Of a stretch of 64,000 nt of DNA, positions 13,611 to 26,465 are shown in pieces. The DNA comes from Sclerodactyla briareus (lineage: Eukaryota > Echinodermata > Holothuroidea > Dendrochirotida > Sclerodactylidae), in NCBI GenBank assembly GCA_026419785.1, contig JAODTK010000588.1, positions 1 through 64,000 of the forward strand, in the 5' to 3' direction. Within the stretch, counting starts at the first letter, position 1; every line of letters begins with the position of its first letter. Position numbers and translations under genes: made by a program. The notes below the pieces were generated by a model that saw only the letters and a program-made list of their open reading frames with translations, was not told where the DNA came from and made no database searches.

Positions 13611-16600
13611 GGGGGCGAATCCGATCTAAGCGGTGCGCCACCACGGGTTGGCGCCGTGCGTCCAACTTAATTTTTCGTTCGCAGACCCCCTACGATTGCA
13701 GGAAACGGCACTCCCTGTTCCTATGGGAAGTAGGTCAGCATTCCGACATTGGACGAAAAGAATGTTATCTAGAAAAGTTCTCCAGAACTTATCGCCTTAG
13801 GAATCATTTCAAGTGTTTGCGTTGTGCTCTGTTACATTCCCAATAACCATGCAAGTGAGGTTACGTCATGGAAGGACAATGGGGAATGGACAATAGCAAC
13901 AACCAATACTTTCGCAGCGTAGCGCGAGATTTTGCAGAATCCAATTTTACCAACGACATTGCACTGATCAATCTTTGACCTTTTTTTTACTCAAGATTAT
14001 CGTTCTTTCATTTGGATGTCGCTATTCTGCGGACTACAGGCGACATTGGCGGACACTTTGATTCCCATCCGAGGACCCGACAGATGGCCAATGAGTATAA
14101 CCCGAGAAGTTACACCGCAACTGCGCGCGAAGCGCTCACACGATTTTTCCTTTTCACTTTTGGACAGCCCGAACAAGGCCCCCACTATGGGGCCATCTTT
14201 GGATGAAAACTTTTCCTCACCTGATTTTGAGTTATGTGTTTTGCCGATGTTTATCGCGTCTCTTGCCGAATACTCGTAGCATGTGGCGCCACCAGACTTC
14301 TCATACGGTGGGGGGGGTATTGTTCGCACAGACATTTTTCGGATGGGGGGCGGGCGAGAACACTACCTAAGGGTTTCCCCTGGCGTTTCAGCTGCATTGA
14401 GCTTCAAATTCTGGGCCGTGCTGTCACAGCTCTCGAATAATCGGGGTGGGAAATTTGAGCATTCTTGTCAGACTCTCTGTCTCATCATGTGCCCCGACTT
14501 TATAACTCTTGGTTCGAATTCCAACCCTTTTTTCAAGGCTCCATATGGGAACACGGAGACCTTAGCTAGCTCTAGCTCACTGTCCAAACCATGATCCGGG
14601 GCGCGCAAATACGGGTGAGAGGGGGGGGGGGGGGGGGTGCCACCTCCTGTGAAATCATAAGTCGGTCTCCTGGGGGTACAAAGGGCGGTACCCCGCTTCG
14701 GCGCTATGTGAAAAATTTTTAATTGATTTATAGCCATGACCTACGATATTTTCTGTTGTCCCGTCGAAAAAATAGGAAATATGGAAATAGCATAGCGCCA
14801 TCTCATTCACCTAAGTCCTTGTCATTTGGTGACCCATCTATTTTAGCCCCTGAGAAAACTTTATTTCACAAAAGGTCCTGTTTTACGTACGTTGGCTACT
14901 TTAGTTTTATATGTGTGATGGTGATGATTTTGCTGTGGTCATTATTAGGCTGCAAATTGTTTTATTGGACTGTTCTGTGTCTTGTTCAGAATTATTCAGT
15001 GATAGCAAAGCGGAGAACGTCGGGGGAGAAAAAAATAGGTGCGGTGCGCACGTCCGAGGAGTGCAGGAAATTATTTAACTATGATGGACTGGTGCAATTT
15101 CAGTCAGCCCCCTCGACATTAACATTATTCAAGTAATCGGTATCCAGCTCTGGACTATTCCGAAATGTGTCTGCCCATGATGTGAATGCAATTCTCCTCA
15201 GTCTTTCCATGACCATTTTGGGGAGCACTTTGCAAAAAATCACAGTGTCAAACTCATATCCAGCGTACGGCAATCTAGTATTCTAATACTATAACAAATA
15301 TAGTTCCCACATTTTATTCATGTAGCTAGTTACAGACCGTTTTGACACCCTATTTTTTAATAGGTCTATTAATATTTTTAAATAGGTAGGTATCATGTTA
15401 GACTATCGATACTAGTATACAACGATTTTGCTTCTGAGGGGGTTTTGTAGGTTCGCCCAAAATTTACATCTCTCCACTTAAGGGGGGGGTGGATCTCCTC
15501 CCCCAGATCAGTCTATCAACGAGTCACTAACCGAAAGGCGATCGTCTACCCCTCGGCGAACCCATAGCAACCCCCCCCCCCCCCCCCCCCACTCCGCTGC
15601 CGCCGCTCTGGTACATACCGATAAATATCGTCTCACACAGAAAATCCTTGTCGGTTTCAAAATGATTCACCCCCTGGAATTTTATGTATATACGCCCCTG
15701 ACCATGATATGACGTCATGCCCTAAAGATCAGGGAACTTCCGAGTAGCAGTTATCTTTGGAAAATTCGTTTATTTTTTTTTTTTGCATTGGAAACGAATT
15801 TTATCCCCCTTCTTCGTCCACCTTTGGGGCATTCCATCGAAGATTCAGACAATATTGGACGCGCCAATCTTATGCAAACGATATTGGATTGAGGAGACCT
15901 CCTTTTCAATTGATAATTAAGAACACCTGGTATTAAATTTTCAGGCCATTCTCTGGTAAGGAACCTCATATGTCTTCATAAGCACCTATATGTCTGAACA
16001 CTACGGTACATGAGATACCCGCCTGCGCGCAGCGCACAATGAATCGGATATGGAGCAGCAGAATTCCTCAACTTGTATCATTTAAATCATTATGCATTTG
16101 TTTGAAAACGGTTGCTATTGGATAGGTCGGGTACAGTGTCAGCGCAAATAGTAGTGGGCTCACTATTTGAGGGGGGGGGGGGGAGGGGGCAAAATGTATG
16201 GTCGTCCGCCCTCAACCAAATATTGGGGGGACACGTCCCCCCCCCGTCCCCCCCCCGTCCCCCCCGTCCCCTCGCCCCCACCCCCCCCATGATCGCCGCC
16301 CTTGGTAATTAACCATTGCTTGATACCAAATTTCGTTCGCCCAACGCTTGGTGAGCACATCAATCAAAACAGACGGACCCGTTGTCACTTTGGCAACAGG
16401 TGTTCATCTGAAGTTGAAGTTTGTGATGTCTCATGTTAATGGTCAGGTTATTCCACCACGGCTCCGAGCAATCTAACACGTTTTTCGTGGACTTGCAGCA
16501 GAGGATCGAAACGATTCAAGGCCCCTCCTATTGTAGGGCGATCCCACGATCGCCTTAGTGACGCATGTCCAAGACGGATCAAGAGAATCTCCACAACGCA

Positions 16601-18530
16601 TGTCTTATAGGAAGAACCCAGGCCTGAGGATTAATTATCTTCCCCCGATAGTAGGATTGGGTTGACATCAATACAGATTATATGTCGTCTATCACTCATT
16701 CAAATTATTTGAATTACAGGAGAAATGCACAAAACATGCATTCCTCTTCTGCTGGTGGACCCCTCTGTGAACGGAGGCTAACCTGTCTACATGTCGTTTC
16801 TCAGTATAATTCACTAGTAAATATGTAAGAATTGCAACTACTGTATAATGAGGTGGAAAATAAACTTGAACTTGATGTTACTCAGTGGGAAGCAATCTGC
16901 CACATGGTTGGGACCCTAGGGGTTCTCGAGAAATACAGAGCAAATTTGCTCGTTGAAGATTTCAGCCTCGATCTCAGTATCAGGAACCTAGGATGCCATA
17001 GCGGATAAAGCCAGGATCCAACGTTATAAAACTTAAGCTCTTGACAAAGCCAAAGAGGTTTTACGAGACTCCAAGCAGCGGATTCTCTATATGGGATCTA
17101 AACACCTTCCTTTGTAACCTTTTTCCTTAAAGGTGACATCTTTGCCGCCAACTAAATGGGCCGTGTGGTCAAAGCTCAACATTGGTTGGCTGTTGACTTT
17201 GACGGAAGGGTCTTCGAAAGGTTCACTTACTAGAAACCGACCACCCAACCAATTCTCGAAGAGATGCCCTAAAACGTTTTTCTCTTCAACACTCTACCCA
17301 AACAGACCCCCGTTGCCCAAGACGAATGACCGGAACTTGTTCTTGCAGTAGTTGTGACCCGGAGAGAGAAAAAAAAGTGGATGAGTAGGGCAAACATTTC
17401 TTGTCGTATCAGTGTGCCTTTGAAGGGAATGTGAAGTTAACGAATATTGTACTCGGAAGTACTATATGGACTATCGTTTTGAGAGACGTATACCTACTGA
17501 CTATTTTCGGTAGGAAACCTGTAGATCTAGGCAAGGGAAGAATACGCGTCAAAGGACCAGATAAACTTGACATACTGATCAACTGTCACATGATATGGAT
17601 GGATCCCGTTCATGTAGTTCAATCCGGACGGACCTTGACAGTTTCATTGATTGTAAATGTACTAAAGTGTCATTTCCCATGTATCGTCATAAGAGTTATT
17701 GAACTCGTAATACTTCAGAACGATCCAATATCGTTTCCCTCCTCCGCAAAACGGTCTGCTTCATACTTTGAAGGTGTTTGCTAATGAAACGAGAACGAAA
17801 CTCCGAATCGAATATTTTGCTTTGTCTTCCTATATATTGTGGAGAGTTCAACCACAATTATTTATTCATCCTCTGGCAGTTACCCCAGAGGGAAGGGCCA
17901 CGTACCGTGTTTCGGATGTCCTAGGATTTTAGTTACCCTGCACGTAGCCTATTTATGCTCCTTGACACCGTTATAACAAGGTAGTGTGTTTTTTGGTGAT
18001 AATAATGTTCGTGGTGCAATTCCCTGATAGTCTCTGTTACATACATTGGTAGCTGAAATATCAAGTCGTTGAAAATAGTTGTTATTAGCAATTACGCTTT
18101 TCTCACGCTCTACTTCGCTTTTTACACATTCTTCTGAAAAGAACGGCTGGGCTGATACTATCTACTTGCTCTGACGCTTTCTTTCTGCTTTCCGTCGGTT
18201 AATAAATCCATTGAAACGAGGAGAACCGAGCAATATAAAAGAAATATGAGTAAGCTAGGTATATTGGTCCTTCTAACGGAGGTGTCAGGTGGACCGATGG
18301 GTCCACTCAGGCCAGGTTCAAGACCTGGATCCGAGCTATTTCCATACGTTTTTGCATTTCCTTTTTCGTGTGCCCGTTTTTCAATTACGAACAAAATGAG
18401 CTCCCCGGACCCGGGAAAGCACTGTGCCGAAAGCCTCTCTGCTGCCAAATTAGCCACATGACTTTTGCAACAGAACGCGGCCGTCCCGTGTGACTGCTGC
18501 AGGGAAAACGGCCTTGCAATGACGTCCCCC
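13611..18530. other. no gene recognised; G/C homopolymer-rich
   Basis: Mostly unrecognised. Long G or C runs occur at about 13600-13615, 14622-14637, 15570-15590 and 16170-16300. An open frame at 14723-15136 (+, 137 codons) with a hydrophobic middle and another at 17401-17784 (+, 127 codons) match nothing I know. Around 16835-17000 (+) about 50 codons read openly (VENKLELDVTQWEAICHMVG and onward) and look protein-like, but the frame closes and the family is unknown. Confidence 0.45.
16168..16300. repeat. poly-G/poly-C cluster (G-quadruplex-prone)
   Basis: A run of about 13 G then GAGGGGG is followed 50 bases later by repeated C-runs spaced by GT (CCCCCCCCCGT repeated, then further C7-C8 runs). 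Both strands therefore carry many closely spaced G-tracts able to form G-quadruplexes. Pro- or Gly-rich open frames across this stretch are artefacts. Confidence 0.8.
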
Positions 18531-18533
18531 ATA

Positions 18534-18690
18534 CCATATATGGTGTTGGGCGGAGGCCAAGCCTCTATTTTGCTTTTTCATGCTAATTTGCGTAATGTTC
18601 CGCCAATCAATTGACGTCAATTTTGGCCCCCACACTGATGAATATTCATAGTTTCTGTTCGAGTTGAACTAGATTTTTATAAGCGGAACC
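18534..18690 (+). promoter_or_regulatory. promoter-like cluster: CArG, octamer-like, CCAAT, CRE palindrome, TATA-like
   Basis: In plus-strand order: a perfect CArG box CCATATATGG (18534-18543), an octamer-like CATGCTAATTTGC (about 18579-18591), GCCAATC (CCAAT box, about 18602-18608), the 14-base palindrome AATTGACGTCAATT with a full CRE (18609-18622), and TTTTTATAAG (TATA-like, about 18674-18683). This order and spacing would place a start site near 18705 on the plus strand. About 430 bases downstream a consensus-like splice donor (TAG/GTGAGT, about 19134) could end a non-coding or short first exon. No product is recognised. CArG and CCAAT boxes upstream of a TATA are typical of SRF-controlled genes such as actins, but no actin coding sequence is visible. 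Function is inference; any one motif alone could be chance. Confidence 0.4.
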
Positions 18691-20474
18691 AGAAAGTTAG
18701 GGCAGTTTGAGTGCAACTTCCGGACGAAATGTACACGACAGAAAGAAAATTTAAATAAAACTTTCAATAACGCGTGAACTAGACGAAAACAGTGAATTCG
18801 GTAGGCCTGGAAGGACAATTTGTTCAAGAGGATGGTGTCTTTACCGTGTTGAGGGTCAGTTCGCGACCGCTGTGCTTGTGTGCCGTATTGCATTAATTGT
18901 ATAAAGTCGGATCCATTGCTGTAGGCGCGCGTGGTGTGTTAGTGCCTGTTCGTCTAGCCTTGTCTAGAACGGTTGGGCCCTGCTCAACCTGAGATTGAGT
19001 GTTGTAGCTTTAGTATGCGGACGTGAAGAACCATATCGTTCGGGCGTTGTCCGTTGGGAGAAAAGATAAATATTGAAAAATCCCACAACGTTATCATCCG
19101 GCCTCGTGAACACGTTAACACGACTCAGCCTGTAGGTGAGTTCTACCATGGTGAGCTTGGTTTGACTTATGTCAAATGTTATCTAAGTGCACCAGAGGGT
19201 CAAAATGTGGAATCCTTATGGCAAGAAACGTTTGGTCCGACTAGCTAGCATGTGCTGGGTAGCATTCTATGGGAAGTTCAAGAACGCTATTGGTTGTAGT
19301 GAGACCGGGATTCATTTAGGGAAACAAAATCCAGGTGAAATTGGGTGTAACTCGTTTTATGTGAGTAAAAGTACTTTGATGTGTTCGATGTAGTGTAGAA
19401 ATGGGTCAAATATAGAAGTTATGGAAAATTCAATAGTTAGCCTCCGGCCAATTTGAACCCGGGAAGGTAATATCCGGCTGCTGAATTGGCTTGAAACACA
19501 ATACCTACCACGTCTGGACACAAGTCTGGATAGCTTCGAGCTCACGTGATTATGTATGTTCATGATGGGAACATGAACCCTTATGTTCGGCGGTCAGGTC
19601 AAACGACAAATGAGCAACTAAGGTCAAGTCCGAAACGAACGATATGTTTACAATGATCATGTAAATTCAAGTAAGATTTTGGTTGTATCAAGAGGTACGG
19701 AACCATCGGTTTTTTTTTTTTTTTTAATTCGATTTTAAGTCTTCAGAAAGTCTCATGGTTGCCCTTGATGGGGTGCAACAATGTCCAATTTGTTCTTTTG
19801 TCTGGGGAAGCCCCCCCGTATCAGCAACAAACAAGGAATCACGAAGGATCTAGGTTTTTTGGTTACATAACTCATGTTACCATTCCTCATACGCAGGTTG
19901 CAATACGAACGCTAAGCAGAGTGAGACGATAAATATAAACATAAGTATAAGGTATCGACACACCCACAGGTAATTTTTGTCTCTCGCAGGGAAAAAGAGC
20001 TAGAAAGGAGTTACCCACTGTCTGATAACTCGATGACAGTTACGGGCGATAAACATGCGTAGTAGTTCATAACCACATTGGAAAAACTAGTAGAGCCCAA
20101 ATAACATAATTTACAGTATACGTCTATTGCCCCCTGGATTCATTGGTCTGATATCTTGAGGTCGATGTACTCCTACGTAACACTGAACCTCATTTGTTTC
20201 GCGAATGAGCCACCGTCGATAACTCGTCCTTCTTGTCCGCGCCAAGGAATCTTTATCGAGGCAGGGGGTGTAACAAATTGACTCCGCTTCCCGAAACGGT
20301 GATTTTCACGGCCCCCATCCGAAGGGTCCATCGGTGAACTCAGGGATCCAACCCTGTCCCAACGTGACTGGAAACACCGACCGGGGAGACGTTGTTGCTA
20401 ATCTCCCGAAAACAAACCCCAAGCAACCTCAAGCAACCCCTGCACACATGTACAGCGAAAACACGAACTAATCA
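18691..20474. other. no gene recognised
   Basis: Downstream of the promoter-like cluster. An open stretch at 19054-19248 (+) reads without stops but has no recognisable domain. A T14-T16 run lies at about 19709-19725. Nothing else is supported. Confidence 0.45.
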
Positions 20475-21520
20475 AAAAAAAAAAAAAATATTAAGATGTT
20501 ATTTAATATAGCGCACAAATGTCGAAAAGGCTTCTATCGCCATACAGTGAAGAACAAAGAACCTCACGCCAAAAATGTCGAACACTTTCCAGAACAGCAG
20601 AGTTAGAAATAGCCCTGAGAACGAAAGAAAAAAAGGTAGGAGACTAAAAACCTGAAAATATTAAAAAGTACAAAAAATCCCCTATCTTAAGGAAAGACAA
20701 CAATTCACCAGGTGTGTTGTAAAAAAAAAAAAAAAAACTTAATCAGCTTCCTAAAAGTGCAGGTAACTCACAGGTCTGATACTGCGTGGCAATTGATCGT
20801 TCCAGTGAGTTTGTGGCTGCCACGGAAGGAAGCACGCTCGCGTAATGCGTCGCGGCCGTATGCGGGATAATAAGGAATATGCTTCGAGGATGACCAAGGG
20901 TTAACTGGTGTGGTGGCCAGAGTACTCCTTCTTCAGTATACGGGGGCAGGTCCATTGAGTGAATAATATTAATAGAGAGCCGTGGAGAAGGCTGCTGCTT
21001 GAATTGATCAGAACGTCAGGGCTTCGACCAGACGCTCGCTGTGGCACCGTTTATGTACTTGCGCGAATCGGCCAAGTCTGGAGATAGCATGATCAGCAGG
21101 GCGACACACTGCATGATTATAGAGGTGCGAGATGAGAGTAACATGCTGGTCCATGACGACTCCCAAGTTCCGCAGCTCCAACGTCCGAGACGCCAAAATG
21201 AACAACGGGTTTGTTGAAGGGCTCTTCGTGAGGCGTGCCGGAAAAGACGGACTCGGTCTTGGCATCGTTAATAACGTGGTCTTTTTTTGTTCGCTGTAGT
21301 CCGGGTGGTTTCACACCAAGAATGCATTCATCCAAGCTAAGAGAAGATGTGGTCGGTATATGATGAATTCAACGTGATGTATAGCTGGGTTGCATCGCAT
21401 AGTAATTGATACAGGTCAATATGAGTATTTTATCGAATTTTGAGGGAGCAGATACATCGTGAACAGGAGAGGGCTAGTGACAAGACCAAGACCTCGCCTC
21501 ATCACAATTTTTGTGGAACT
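20475..21520 (-). mobile_element. 5'-truncated L2/CR1-type LINE with 3' end
   Basis: Read on the minus strand (21520 down to 20475) this gives the C-terminal part of a LINE reverse transcriptase: a SPLLFTMYLLP block (the LGPLLF region) near 21450, a decayed YADDTQLY box (CDATQLYITLN) near 21390, an NDAKTE box near 21240, and RNLGVVMDQHVT at 21139-21186 followed by a RLG..ERLVEAL region. A C-terminal PPYT..L..P..ATNSL and FRKLIK-like tail follows near 20760-20960, as in L2/CR1 elements where the tail reads PRRSLRSS..LLVIP..LWN.LP. The 3' untranslated region ends in a GCGC-TATATTAAATAACATCTTAATA motif and an A/T tract, the typical end of this group. Everything upstream of the middle of the reverse transcriptase is missing, as after incomplete reverse transcription. 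Frameshifts and stops make it inactive. Confidence 0.85.
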
Positions 21521-22129
21521 GCCAGATTGCAAAACCTTTAAAAACAATAATAGAACAACATATGTTTTCATAAGGATGGCCTAACGTCCCGATTATGTAT
21601 TAATTATACATAAAGGTGAATGTTTATCTTTGGTTTGTTGTTGATATTATTTGTTATGTCATTAATGAGGTTTGTATTTTGTCGAATATGAAAAGCTGTG
21701 CTTTGGCAATGGATTAGAAGGAACCTCGTAAGAAATTTACCAATAAAAAGAAAGAATACGAACAGCATCGAACTCTGACAGAGGCTTCGTACGATATGTA
21801 AGTCTTATTAACACAAAATTGTTGTTCAAGTCATACTGCACTGGACACTGTTATTAAATGTTTGGAACATCTGCGTTCTCTTTCACTGGTAATTACAATT
21901 AATATCTGCGTTTCACAGACTGTACAGATTTCCTGTTGGAATTGTATGTGCGCTACTCGTTGAGATTCTCCAATGAATCATTATTGTTTTTTAAAATATG
22001 ATCATGGTTCACTGCGTTCCACTGGTTCATGGTTCCATCACCTTGACAAAGGTGTTGTTGTAGTGAACTCCTATTAGCAAGGTCCTGCACCGTGATCTTT
22101 TGTGACTAGTTGCGATTGAGATGGATCAG
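21521..22129. other. no gene recognised (AT-rich)
   Basis: AT-rich sequence with no repeat family or coding signal that I recognise. Confidence 0.5.
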
Positions 22130-23400
22130 ATCAAACATGAAGTCAAAACGGTAATCACCCCAGGGTCATTGAAGGTAAATTAGAGGTCAAAAAATCGGGG
22201 TTTGTTTGAGCCATAGGCATGGAGCCAAATTCTGCCAGAGGTGGGGACCCGCGCTGCCCAATGTGAATCCTCGTCGACCCACCATTTGGTGTGACCTTTG
22301 CCCTCAAGCTTGACCTTTACCACATCTGGGCCTTCATGGAGGAGAACATTTTTAAAGGAGGAGAGGAGAACATTTTCATAAAAACGTTCTGCATCAAAGG
22401 TACTCAAGGTCACTTATGAGCATAAACTGCCAATGGTTTTTTTTTGGGGGGGGCGGGGGGGATGGGGGGTCATGTGACAAAGGATTTCTGTGAGCTGGAA
22501 TACACGAAACAAACTCCCGATTAATCGGGATTCGGTTCCGATGTTACCAGGGGCCGAAGTTAAATTGGTACCTTATTTGGCAATAACAACGGCAGTCCTT
22601 CAAGCATTAAGTATTATATAATGCTGAAGGACGAGTGTAGCTCATCGAGAGGAACATTTTATAAAAAAGGGCTCGTCATCCAAGGTATCAAAGGTCGGTA
22701 AGGGAGTTCAAAAACTCGAACAGGGGAACCAATGATGCCAAAGTTAGGAGGGCACCATGGTGAGGGACCACTTGTCGACACCAGCTGAGTGAGTCTTGAC
22801 CTCAATGTGACCTCTACCCCTGACCTAATTTGTTGAGGCTATTTTCGGTATCTCCTGATAAAAATGTCCCTAGCTTGACCAAAGGTGACTTGTGCGCGAG
22901 AAGATATCTAGAAGTCAAAGTTTTCATTCAGAAATTTAGTGCATGCAAGACGTTTATGGGCATAAAAATGACATGTATATGTTCTGCAACAACTTCCCGT
23001 GACGTTCCTGATGTGGTCTATTTCAGCGAACAGGAGTTGTATCTCATATAGGGTAACATTTTTTCATGAGAAGGTTCAGTGTATGTAAGTAAAGGTCAAT
23101 TAGATGTCAAAAACTAAAAAACAAAGCTTTTCATTTGAAATTTAGTGCAGTTAGGAGTTTACAGGATTGTCAATTGTGTTTTTCAAGGATGAACAAGGGA
23201 TGAGAGGTGCACAGGTGTATCCTGTAATCAACCCGCAGTGACCTTTGACTTCTTCAATTTGACCTCCGAAGGTGTTTTTGCACTTTTTGCAGATTTTCGC
23301 CAATCCTGTTTTGTGACCATTTTTGGATATCATTGTCCATCCGATCAGAATGAGCCATGATTGACCTTGTGCGGGCCTTCTTGTGTGAAGTTATTGGGAG
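22130..23400. repeat. decayed tandem array, about 0.4-kb modules rich in AGGTCA/TGACCT
   Basis: At least three diverged modules share landmarks in the same order: GTGACCT(TT)..TGACC near 22290, 22808 and 23240; GGAGAACATTTT-like near 22340, GGAACATTTTATAAAA near 22650 and GGTAACATTTTTTCATGAGAAGGTTC near 23050; and AGGTCA followed by ..TTAGANGTCAAA and AAATTTAGTGCA near 22910-22950 and 23095-23150. AGGTCA or its complement recurs many times, often as direct or inverted pairs, resembling nuclear-receptor half-sites. Whether that matters is unknown. Confidence 0.6.
22438..22471. repeat. T8/G8 homopolymer block
   Basis: A T run passes straight into G-rich sequence (G8CG7..GGGG). It is low-complexity and likely G-quadruplex-prone. 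Confidence 0.8.
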
Positions 23401-26249
23401 GCAACGTTTTTTTTTTCAAAATCAAGTCGGTTAGGGTGGTGTCATATGTTTTGGAGAATAAGTGGGTCGAACTACAACTGTTGAGTGAGGTCGAAAGGTC
23501 AAAGATCAAATTTGAAAATGCTTATCCAGGACCCAAAAACATGGACACAACTGGCAAGAGGGATGGGTCAAAGCCGCGCCCTACCAATGTGGAGACACCC
23601 CATCCGTCTCCGTGCCTTGGACCTAGACGCAATGATAACGTCAGCTACGATGAGCTTGTTAGAGCTTCAATGTTGTCTGGAAAATGCGAGAACTTTGACG
23701 ACCCTACCTGTTCATGGGACATGGGAGAATCTTTTGAACTTATTATGGACATTTATTACTTTTTTCCTCATATTTACATTAAATGTATACATATTAATCT
23801 TGCTAGATCAATCTAGGTGTATTGATCAAGGGGACCGGACACTGTCTTTCACTGTGAGCCTGCCAGTCAATTTATAAAATGATTCATAGCCAGGGGGACT
23901 TGACTTCCACAACAAACTGGCGACAGATGGACATTTTGGAAAGCTAGTGTTTACCTGCTAGATTATCTGGGTATTATAATACCTGTAGGTGTTGTTAGCT
24001 TTTCAGGAATGTTGACAGTAGTGACTGTGAATATTATTGACTAAACAGTTGATAACTTGCTAAGGGCCTAGTGATACAACAGGTGTTTGATATGTTCCTG
24101 GCTCCCTGAAAGAGGTGGTCGGAGGTGATGGTAATTCTTGCTTAAATAACAGTCATGATGCCATTCAAGCGTGAAGTTTGACAGGTTCCTCTTTCACCCA
24201 AATGGACTGGAGTGAGTGATAGCCATGCCCATCCCTCTATGCAATGCGCTATAGCGGTTGCCAACAAAGGCATACAGATTACTGTTTATGTAATCGATGA
24301 TCTCCAAACTCGTCAAATTGAGGGTTAAATACGGGGTAGTTAATATGTGTGGCACTGTTTGAGAGAGGGGCCATCCCTGTAGTCCGTCTGTGAGCACCCA
24401 AGCAAAAGAGCAAAAATAAGTCAGCAGACAATGACTAGCCCAATCAAGCCGGTCCACCAACCAGGTCTTCATGTGATGCCATGCCTCGGATCTGTTCCCT
24501 TGCATTATAATCTCATGCGTGGGGCATAACATATAATCAGGGTTATGACTTGCATTTATTGTTAATGTCAGTGATATAGAACGCGCCGTCTGTCCGGAAC
24601 AGTTATTGAGAACATAGTCAAATACAGCCAAACTGAAAAGATTTGAGTAGACATTCTGGGACAAACCGAGTGTTGATACGAGTTACACATCCTAATCCTT
24701 CCTCAAAATTGTCATCTTTACGGAGGTTGTCCTAATTCAGTGCCGAAGCACGGCTTTCCACAGTAAGTAGCCCTCAACAAAATACGAACAATGAGGGCAA
24801 TCCCCGGAGTTGCATATCTCATCGGCCATTCATGTGAAAATTCAGCTTCAGTAGCTATTCAGACCTTCGAAAATTATACTGCATGAAAATCGCATGTGAA
24901 GCTTCTAAACATGCGTTGGTGAAATATAAGTGAGCGGTGATGGAAGACAGACAGTCTCAAGATTATGGTGTGAGGCTTCTTGTCAGTCTTCCAGGACATA
25001 GCGTTTAAAATTAAGTCTTCTAGGTTATCAGGACACTTTCAAAGATCGGCTGGGAGACGATTCATTCCGGGAATGTGAATGGGTAAAGCAGAAAATCTTT
25101 AGCAGTCATTCTCCAAATTTATGGCAAATGTGTAATATCATTAGGCTACATTTCTTCCGGGGTTTAAGCCACCGATGATTGGGGGGGAGGGAAGGAGGGG
25201 AAGGGGAGGCGGGGGAGAGGTGGGGTGGAGTGGAGGAGTAAGGTGGACCTCTAACTGATGAGAGCATCATAAAAGGCAGGCTTCCCCCCGGTACATAGAT
25301 TATAGATTATTCAATTTATGACCAAATTTACTGGATTTTGTGGGCAAGTTCACATATCGTCTTGCTTTTCCCCTTCATTACATTTCCCGTACTTGAGCTA
25401 TTTCATTTGAACTCTGGGGGTGCTGTCATTTTTCCTTCCTCTCTCGGGAATAAACTGAATAAGCAGAACACACCTTGGACCAACCTGATGTACCGTTGCA
25501 AGGTTCCCCCTTCAAAAAAAAGATAGACCCATAATGTTTTCGCTTTTTGGCCAAGAGTGGTTTAGCCCCTGCGGATCAATTCTGCTTATTCGGAAGAAAA
25601 GAAAAAGAAGAAAGAAGAACACATGGTTGTGCAATTTGTAACATTACAGAAATCTGGCAGCAGTTTGGATATAGTTTATACCCAAAACATCCCTGTCTAT
25701 TATGATCATGATGGGAGATTCATCCTGTGACTGCATGTGTAAAAGTTTCGCTAATTCACGCACTTCAAAAATCTTCAGGCAGTCATCAGTACGAAAAATC
25801 ACTGGTTCAGACTCCAGACTGAGGATGAGAAAATGTTGTTAGATTCAAAACGGAGGTAGAGTGGATTATACTGGAATAACTGCCTCTGGGCTCAGAAATA
25901 GGGTGTGAAGTGTAGGTTACCAGTGCTAGTTGGCAAATACAAAGGGTATTTTGACTCAATGTGGAGTTCAACCAACTTAGGGCTAGGACTAGGCTATATA
26001 GTATACTCGTCAATAGCCTAAGCCTAGGCATGGGCTATTATGACTGTTGCTGGAAGAGGTAAATTCACACGGTTAGCTGTAACATTAGGCCAGGCTAGGC
26101 TAAATTGGCCAGGATGTATAATGTACAGCCATGTTTACATGGAGGTATGAGCTTAATGTTAGGAATTAGGACCGGGGGGTTAGCGTTAAATTCCAATTCC
26201 AGAATCCCAAAATCTCTCGGTACCAACACATAAACCTGGACCTCACTAA
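23401..26249. other. no gene recognised
   Basis: Two open frames stand out but neither is recognised: 23361-23816 (+, 151 codons) and 24194-24664 (-, 156 codons). In the first, the stretch RRNDNVSYDELVRASMLSG to ENFDDPTCSWD (about 23620-23720) looks protein-like and ends in a hydrophobic tail; it could be a decayed exon or the C-terminus of a transposon protein. 25179-25243 is a purine-rich G-tract block (GGGGGGGAGGGAAGGAGGGG and onward). Confidence 0.4.
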
Positions 26250-26465
26250 CACCTTTGCGAGTGCAACCTCATTGCTGGACCACCGACACACAGGGGCACC
26301 ACCATAGGGACCCCTCAGTGGATAGTCACCATAACCACCACTGTGTTGTGCGGTACCATAGCAACCGTGCTATGGCAAATGGGCAACAGTAAAATAGGTG
26401 TGAAATGGCCAACGTGACTACAATATCTCATATGGCCCTCGGGACGATGAGATAAAATGTGGTCA
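26250..26465. repeat. dispersed repeat, copy A
   Basis: Shares about 210 bases, in order and on the same strand, with 27680-27890: TTGCGAGTGCA(A)CCT, GCTGGACCACC, CACCATAGGG, ACCACCACT, ACCATAG(C)AACCGT..GCTATGGCAAA, GGCAACAGTAAAATAGGTG and CTCATATGGCCCT. The copies differ by small indels. Confidence 0.75.

Noticed and set aside
14496-14600. tRNA-like element around GGTTCGAATTCC
   Set aside because: The motif is near-palindromic and reads as a B box on both strands. Neither strand gives a convincing tRNA fold.
16090-16363. Pro-rich and Gly-rich proteins
   Set aside because: Translations of the poly-G/poly-C cluster.
18246-18330. tRNA gene or SINE at GGTTCAAGACC (B-box-like)
   Set aside because: The B box matches, but no A box, D-arm or paired stems are found upstream.
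18500-19140. LTR of a retrovirus-like element at the promoter-like cluster
   Set aside because: No second copy of the sequence, no primer-binding site and no gag/pol-like coding region were seen.
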